NCBI RefSeq assembly: GCF_024713975.1
Contig: NC_091093.1
Coordinates: 25,858,501 to 25,922,500 of the forward strand
Reading direction: 5' to 3'
Origin: Paralichthys olivaceus
Lineage: Eukaryota; Chordata; Actinopteri; Pleuronectiformes; Paralichthyidae
DNA: 64,000 bases
Part shown: piece by piece, positions 25,525-34,500 of the stretch
Numbering within the stretch: the stretch's first letter is position 1
How the letters are laid out: each line of letters opens with the position of its first letter
The notes under the pieces: generated by a model
Told to the model about the DNA's origin: nothing
What the model saw: the letters and a program-made list of their open reading frames with translations, nothing else
Database searches by the model: none
Made by a program: the position numbers and the translations under genes

Positions 25525-28500
25525 CAGTGCTCTGAGGTGTGTGGAGGAGGCGAGCAGCAGCGTATAGTCACATGTCCAGAGGAGGATCGATGTGAGAGGG
25601 AGCTTCAACCCAGCAACATCCAACCATGTAACAGCCAGCCTTGTGCTCAGTGGCTCACTGGATCATGGGGACAGGTACACTACGCATGCACACACACATC
25701 TACATTGTGTGTGTGGAGGGGAGTCTGAATAGACTCAGTCTGGAGTTTTAAAGCAAAATCCTCTCAAGCTGAGTGTCTGTCTCACCTTCATTCTACCGCT
25801 AGAATAAACACAGACCCTTCTGAATAATCAAATATCCTTTTTTTCCATCAAGTAGTGGAGGCAGGATTTTTAATGTGATTCACTGTGGTTAAAGCAACAT
25901 TATACAAGTATTTTAAATTAAAATAGTAACTTCAGTGACATGGAATATGGAGAATTGTGCCACTGTTGCTCAGTAGTTTCACAAGCTGCTTTCAACGTGC
26001 ACTGAAGTCCAGATATTTTCCTGATATTTCCTGGAGTGAGAATGTTAATGTCCAAATCAGTTGCCCCAGATTGTTTCCACATTTTAATCTTTTCCTGCCA
26101 GCTCCCTTTTAAAATATCCAGACAATGTTTGAAAGAGCCCATGTGAGACGGCAGGAGAGAGATTCACAGTGAGTCAGACACAAAACTGGAGGAAAAAGAA
26201 GAGAGACAAGAGCCAACACCAGTGTCGCTGTGCAGTAGACAAAAACATGTGATGTCTTCAGAGGAATTTATGAAAAACTCCAGAAAATGTCCAGAGTCCA
26301 TGTCTGAAAACATCTTTGTTGTTTCTTTAATACACAATCAAACAGCTGCAGGCAGATGTTTTCGCTATAATCGAACTGGGAATCACAAAGTGTGAGTTTC
26401 AGTTGTGTCCACAAAGGCAGGTGTTTTAATTCTTTAATTCTTTTTAATCCTTTAAATACATCAGCAGTGGAAAACACCATGAGAGTTTAAGATATTTGAT
26501 CTTTAATTAAGCTTAAACGTGTCCACTGCTGCATTTATATTAGTTCTATCAGTGAATACACGCAATCACAAGCTCCGCGCAAACAACTGCTCCTGGAAGC
26601 AGCTGCTGTCAATCAACCTTTATTCATATTGCACCTTTTAAACTAATCAGTTGCAGTTCAAAAGTGAAAAAGTTGATAAAACAAGACAGAATAATAAGAA
26701 TGGAATTATAAAATACCACCAGAAATATTTGTATAAATGAATATATTTACAAACACTATATGGATCCAGACTGAGTTTAAACACATCTTTCTATCCAGCT
26801 CCTCTCAGCTCCTCTGGGAGGCTGCTCCATCACCTCGGAGCCTAATGGCTGAATGCTTTTGTTCTGCTTTGGGGAACAGCTAAAAGAGAAGAACCTGAGG
26901 ATTCTTACTAGTAGCTGAACCTGCACATTCACATCTGCTAAGACTCAACAATTTTAAACATGATTGTTTAGTTCTCCCAGTAGAGATTTAAATTTACCTG
27001 AATTCTTTCTTTGTCAGAGAAGAGTTAAGAGAAAGTGGAAAACAAATCCTGCCACTGCCTCCTAATCTGCATCAAAATTTAACAGGTTCTCCACAGGATT
27101 CACCCTTTCATCGAGTTTGCTGGAAGTGGGATCAGTTAGTTTTTGCATAATCCTGCAGCTAAATGAGTCAACAAACAAACAGAAGAAGGTGAAAACATAA
27201 TCTCCTTGGCGGAGGTAATAACTGGAACGGAGAAAACCAGGGTCTGATAACACTGATAATGTTGCAGATGTGATTAATCCACAAAATAAATAAAGTTTTT
27301 TGACAATGTTAAACTCAGACGACATGTTTTCCTTTCTCCTCAGTGTTCGGCCTCTTGTGGCGGCGGAGTTCAGCATCGACTCATCAAATGTGTCGACACT
27401 AAGGCTGAGACAGAAGAAGAAGTGGATCAAGCTCGGTGCGACCACGAGCCGCAGCCTGAGATCATCCAGAAGTGCAGTTTACAGGAGTGCGAGAGCGCCC
27501 CCTCTGGTGAGTAACCCAGCCTGTAAACAAACTAATGCATGTTTATTTGGTGAGTAATATAAGATTATTAAGGGTTATTCAGATAATCCTTTTGTCTTGG
27601 ATGTGTAGAACTATTGAATCGGGTAACATGATTGCAGAGAGCACAGTGAGGCTCCAGCTGGTGGTTCGGTGAAAAGATTAAATAGAAAACAATGATAAAT
27701 GCTCTTCACATCCCTGATGAGAAACTGGAGGATTTATATTTTTCTGCTGTCACCAACACATTCTCCTGCCCAACAACAATGTGCAATATCCAGACTGACA
27801 AAAGAGCAATAATTATATTTTATATTATAAGTAATAACACATATTTTATTGCATTATTTTAAAACATCCGATGGTCCCAGCCATCCAAATCTGGGAGATT
27901 CTCAGATATATATTAGATATATATCAACAGCAGCATTGCTATCACTGGGGATCCACCAGCTCTTCCTCGAATGATGCAACATGGAAAGGCTGACAACTGC
28001 ATCCTGAAAGGTTTTCTTTGTCAAGCGGGCACAAGAGAAGGACTTCTGCAATCAAAGAAACCATTCACACTCGTAAATTATGGGCCATCTGCTGCTCTGG
28101 ATGGAATTAGTTTCTGTCACACAGTATCCGAAAAACTCAGCCGCGGCAGAGCTGAAGTTTATATCTGGCTTTGATATGCGGGTCTCTTTGAGGATGATAA
28201 TAGGCCTCCATTTTTGTAGTAGTGGTGGATGTTCGCTCCAGAGGATGAGGAGTGGGTTACAGCGGCCGCCCCCTCCCTTCATCACCCTCATAGTACAAGA
28301 CACATCATCGTAATCTCCGAATATATACATCACTGTTGCAGCTCCTCTTATATTTGTGTCGTCTGCAGCTAGACAAATATGATTTTAACTTTTTCTCTCA
28401 ATTGTCTGATGTAAGCCACAGCAGTTCAGTGGCATTTCTGTTTGATATATATCGGATATGAAATCGCAGTGTTCCTCAGAGCGCAGCCTGTTACTGTCTG

Positions 28501-31500
28501 AGCGCCGGCTTGGCTGACATTTTGAAGGCACACAAGGTCTTTAAGTCTTATCGTGAATATTTGAAGCGCATGATAATATGACAGCCAACAGCAGGCCATG
28601 CTAGCGCTGTGTGTGACCCAGTAGCTCAGCAAAGCTTCAACGAGGCAATCAGGTGCTCGCATAATTTTTTTTCTCCTCCCGGTCGTTGAACCAGACAAGT
28701 TTTCGGTCAGAACCTGCACAAACTGCTGCACGTGTAGTCGGCCTTAAAAGAGGGGAAACTCCAGCAACACTTAATGAGCCGACCACTCCTTTCAACTTGC
28801 GATCCTCAAGTCATCCAAAGACAGGTGCATCTCGGAAGGAGGTGAAGTCGTGACAAAAGTCCCTGCTCATGTCTTCACATTATCATAATTCACATGTGAA
28901 ACATTGCAACAGTGAAACAGTGCACTCGCGTGTGCCATTTTGAGTTTGACTCAAATCTTGTCGGTTATTAAGATAAAAGAAAACAGCAGATTGAATCCAG
29001 AATAAATTGTCACAATCAAAAATTGAAATCTCCCTGGAATTGACTGAAAATACATTTCAGATATTCTGTTATCAGGGCTTGTGGTACACAGGAGTCGTAT
29101 AATAAGTTTGCTCGGCAGGGAATGAGCTGCTTTCTCATACGGAAAAATATCCCTTCTTCACAAAATCTGTAGCTAAAGCAGCAGAACATTAAAACATAAC
29201 AAAGCCCCAAATGTGATAACTTCCACATTAACCATCTGTTGCAATAGAAGTGTTCATGGTTCATCGTACTTTTCTGAACATGTGACTCAGTTATTTATCT
29301 TTAAGTTACTTGAGGTCAGTGAATTGCATTGATGGCTCTAATCAAACACCTTTTGTGTGAGTCTCAATCATCGCAGCAGTTTGATTAAATCAACTCTGAG
29401 GAGGTAACTCATTGAGTGTGAAATGCTTCACAAACATGACGATTATTGTCCTGAGGGAAGTGAGTTCATGGTGAAAAATAACTTACTGAAATAATCATTA
29501 CTATCAGTAGAGAACAGCTTTCATGAGCATAAAAATACAGAAGATGCATAATCACAGCTACATTAATATACGATATCAAAACACGGTTCTTTAAAACAAA
29601 AATTCACTAAAATGTCAAAAAAAAAGACGTATATTATTTATTTTATTGACTTGTGTCCTTACATCTTCCAAAATGTTTCGAACAATGATCAAATCCTCAA
29701 CTTTAGCCGACGTAATGGGACATTTCATTTTCTTTACCTGTGGCTTTGTTCATCTCTGCTACAACCTCCGATGCCAATAACAAATGGCGAAGGAGAAACT
29801 CCGGTCGGCTATTTATTCCTTAAACTGTTTGTATCGATCACTTGTGAAGGATCAGGATCAGTAACATGAATAAAACATGTTTTGAGCCTGAGGTAGAGGT
29901 AGAGTTTCTTCAGTGGGAGTGAAAACTATGATTCGCATGATCCCAAGCTGCTTCGCTGTGTTTTGGATTGAGAGACCCCTCACGACGTTTTCAAATTACA
30001 AAAGTGAGATCTTACTGTGAAACATAATCTAATGAATTATTGATATTTTCTGCAATGTTCAGGAAACTTTGGGATGTTTTTCTTCCCCAAGTGAAAATTC
30101 CTGAAAGTAAAATCTGATCTTACACCAAGTGTTTTCTTTGAATTCAAATGAGTACCTGTTTCCTCTTGTCCTGCATTCCTGTCAAATCCCCTGAGCATCA
30201 CTCCACATCGCTGCTTATGGACAGATATTAATTCAGAGATATCCGGATGCTGCATTGATCCATGAGAGCAAATCTAAATGTAATAGGACACAGATTGAAA
30301 TCCTCTCTCCAGACTTAATGGAGACTAGACGTGATGGAAATGTAAAGTGAAGAAGCAGGAGGTAATTCCATCCATTGCACAGAGAATGTTCTTACGTGTG
30401 GGCGTGTGCAATAAAAGGTTGTCAACTGCACTTTTTAGAGTTTTCTTAGTAACTGATCATAAATGTCAGTAATCAGAGTGGACAATGGTCAGGAAGGAAG
30501 GTTTGTCAGATCCGACTCAGGCAGCATTTCATCTGACATTTGATAAAGGTCACGAGTCAACATAACATGCCCCACTGTGAAATATTGACCAAAACAATAC
30601 TCCAGTCTGATCCGTATTCGAGTCTGTGCCGAACTGATCCAAGCAGCTTCAGAATCAGAGAGCGTTATTGTCATTGCACAAAATAATACCACGAGATTTA
30701 CTTTGACAAAACATACACACATTCCTGCACACACCTCTTTCGACATTGATAAATATTAAAATGAGAAAATGAGAAACCAGCATAATTAGGGCATCATAAT
30801 AGGCACTGTAAAATATATTTTATAATATTGCACATGAGCAAAGCCAGTACTCAAACAAATATTATTGACTTGATATATTTCAATTAAACATTTAACTGTT
30901 TTACATGAGTTCAATGTTAAGAGTCACTAATGAAGTGTTTTCCATCATGTGGAGTTAGTGTGAATAAATCAATCATCACAATATTAATTATAAGTTTAAC
31001 ATTATTTCATTAAATCATTCTCAAGTTATTTGATTTATTCACACTAACTCAACATGATTCAAATCACTGTTTTAGGCATAATTCTTTGTTTTACTTTTTC
31101 GACACAGACGATGGCACAAACTATGACTTTTAATTCAGACTGTGAAACGGGATGTGTGAGACCAGGTGTGAGTGAACCCAGGACAGATTTTTCCTTTTTA
31201 AATTGCAACAACAAATCTCGGCCCCAATCATTAGTATCCCGCCATGAAGCGGAGGCTGGTTTCTCAGCAGCAGCTGGATTAGTTGAAGCAAGTCCATCCT
31301 GCACAAGGACAGGTCATGTGTTTCTGAAGAATGAGATGGGAAAAAAACAATGACGTATTTGACATTAATGACCTTTGACACGTCTTCTTTAACCTCAGCT
31401 GCAGCGAGGGCGCTGAAGTCCCTGATCCTGAACTCTGTCCCCTGAAGAAACTCTTACGTCTTCAAATCGACTGCCTGCGCTTCTTCTATATATGAGCACA

Positions 31501-34500
31501 TATGTCGAGATCATTTTGTTGTTGTCTTGTTAGATTAAATTTCTTTGGCTCGATGGTGAACTCATTTGAGACCCACCACCGGCTATAGAGTAAACCAGGA
31601 AGCTTTGCCAATCCAAACACAGTTCTGCAGGAAAAACACAGAGACCTGATGTGGTATCTATTTCATTTTGACATTAACATGCAGTCGTTAACTGTGATTT
31701 GCTTTTCCCACAAACACACGTGTTGGGAACAAATCAAAATAACGTTCGCGAATCCTGGATCAAAGATGGAACTCGTACCTCCACCAAGGTCCAACAGTCC
31801 CCTTAAATTCAATCAAGCTGCAACACCACATTACACACACTCATGGGTATTTTTGCTTTCACAAAAATTCGATGATGAACATGGATTCTGTAGTTTATGT
31901 GTGACAGGCAGACAAACTTCAGACGGTATTAATGATTGCCAGCATTTATTAAGTGCCCAGCGTTTGAAGATTGGACGATTGATCTGATTCTCATGTCCTT
32001 GGGTCGACCCTCTGATGAATCCCACATCAGTGGGATCCAAGCGGACCCTCACATACCTGCACCAGCCGAAGGCAGAGGGGAGACCGATGGTTGTTTAAAC
32101 AAAGCGTGACCTGCGTTTAGCGTCAGGGTTTCAGAGACCGTCAGAAGCTAATGAGCTACATTGTGTTGGTTTAATGAATAAATAATAAAGTCATTATAAA
32201 GAGGTGATGTAGTCATTATGCTTTTGGTTTGGTTTCATAACACCACTCAAAAGTTATTGAAAATCTCATTAAAGATTATTCACCACTGGATTTGTTTGGG
32301 TTTATTGAGAAAAAAGCAGAGTTCATGATTATAATAATAATAATAATACCCTGGCAGGTTAATTTTTCTAGTTACCTCCGCAAAGGTGCTTGTGTTTCCA
32401 TTTGTGTTCATGCAAAAACTACTCAACTGATTAGCATGATATTTTCTGGAGGCTTGAAATCATTTATTTCTCTCCTGACATAGTACTTGTTGTCGTCTTG
32501 TGTCGTATGAAAGACGCTGGTGTGTTCCAGAGTTTCTTTCACAATGATCTACAACCTGTTTCAGTGTTTCTTTTCCACAGGGAACAACAAAGTGACGCAT
32601 TTTTTCCACCTTAGAAAATAAGCTAATTTAGATCCATTTAAATCCTGACAGGAATAAATATCCTGGCAACAATAGTGTCTAGTAACAGCTGAAGAAAGGT
32701 TGAGGTTACCTGAGCTCACCATGTCTCAGTGAAGGGTGAAATATGTTTCTGTAATTTAAAACCACCAGAGGATTTTGGAGGCATGAGCCAAAGGTCTAAG
32801 CTTTTCTCCAGCAGTCCTCTAAAATATCTTTATTTCATTGGATCAGACTGAAGTGACAGAAATATTAAACTTCCTTCAGAGATCCCAGCAGGACTCTATT
32901 TTCAATATTGGTATTATAATGCATCAAGTGAGTCGTGCAAGGTGATAAAACTACATGGAAATATTACATAATTCTGCAGCTTTATTGAGCTTTACAGAGA
33001 TTTAGCTTGTTGTTCATCTGTCCAGCCCACAACTCTACTGCTCTCAGAGTATTTAAGTCTCTTACAAGCAGCTGTATTCGTGTAAAAGACTCTAAAATAC
33101 CAGTCGGACCCCATGTACTCAGCCGGCGACACAGATAGAGAGCAGCTGGTGAACACCGTGTAGCGGCTACACATTCAAATATTTCCCCCTGGAGTTGGTC
33201 AACAGAACTGAAGGAGAGTAAATGTTCGGACTGTTTCTCAATTTTTGCAACAAAAGATTTGCAGATGGAAGTCAAACAAAAGATTTGCAGATGGAAGTCA
33301 AACAAAAGATTGGCAGATGGAAGTCCATTATCACCTCATGGAGGTTATGTTTACACCCCTATAGTAATTAGCTTGATTAGATTTAAGGTTTTGCGAAGGT
33401 ATTCGCTCGAAGTGACTTCCAGTTAGGTTTTTTTTTCAATTCAATTTTATTTGTATAGCGCCAAATCATAATATACATTATCTCAAGGCACTAGAAGGTC
33501 AATACCTTGTTTGATTGTTTGTGGGACTACGCAATTTACTGAACAGATTTTGTTGGTTCTCGTGGACGAATGGGGTATGGGCCGAAAGAAACCTCATTAA
33601 CCTTTAGAGCAGACTAGAAAAAGAAGAATCTAATATCTATGAACAGGGGAAATTTGCTGCAGACCTGGATATTAATCCAATACCTGATCTCAATACTAAA
33701 TGCAATATGGTGATGAAGAGGTGTTGGTTGATGGAGCTCGTGCTCTCAGAGTCGCCTCTAGTGATTTACAGTTAATGGTTTTCATCTGCATTTGTTTGTC
33801 TGACTGTCTGCATGAATTCCTTATCAAAAAATAATTATTAAAAATGTTGAAAAACGCCTGCAACTCACAATTTTCAAGAATGTGTGGATCTGCCCCCTGA
33901 TCCAGATCCACACCAAAACGTAATGGGTTCTCTTCTGGCCAAAACCACATCCCCTTCTGCCAAGAAAAAATAGAGATCCATTTTTGTGTATTTTTTGTGT
34001 AATCTTGCATACAAACAAATAAACAAACCAACAAAAACTTCCTTGGAGGATCGATTTTTGAGCAAATATGAATATAATATTTTCTCTGTTTGAAACATGG
34101 TGGTGATAGGGTTTTGGTGGAGGTATGCAGTCTCTGAGCACCCTGTAGTTTTAAAATATTGATCATACAGAGATATGTAGGTCATATGGGCTTGTGCAAT
34201 ATTTAATTGTGCTCATTTCAATCCCTTATGGTCCTTCATCAGCCTTTCACTCTTGAAATGTTCCTCACTGAGCTATTGTCTTCCCTGGCCTGTCCATTTA
34301 TAATGCTTCACTTAACTTTCTGTGAACTTTGTATTAGTAACCAATGCACAGCCACATCCACTGATACCAGGGATCCATAAGGTGAAGAGGGGCTGGAAAA
34401 CCATAATTGGATTTTTTGTTGTTGTTGTTACCTAACCCAATATTCCTGGGTATTATTATATTCCATATAACTCCACATCTCCTGTGTCCTTTTGTCCCTT

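Noticed and set aside
25408..25728. 106-residue open frame containing (VC)n
   Set aside because: TG-repeat translation joined to the real exon 25528-25674; the true exon begins after TTCAG.
27062..27445. 127-residue minus-strand open frame
   Set aside because: Antisense shadow overlapping adamts7 visible exon 16; no conserved features.
33249..33326. CRISPR-like array
   Set aside because: Three head-to-tail 26-bp units with no spacers, in a vertebrate intron: an ordinary tandem repeat.
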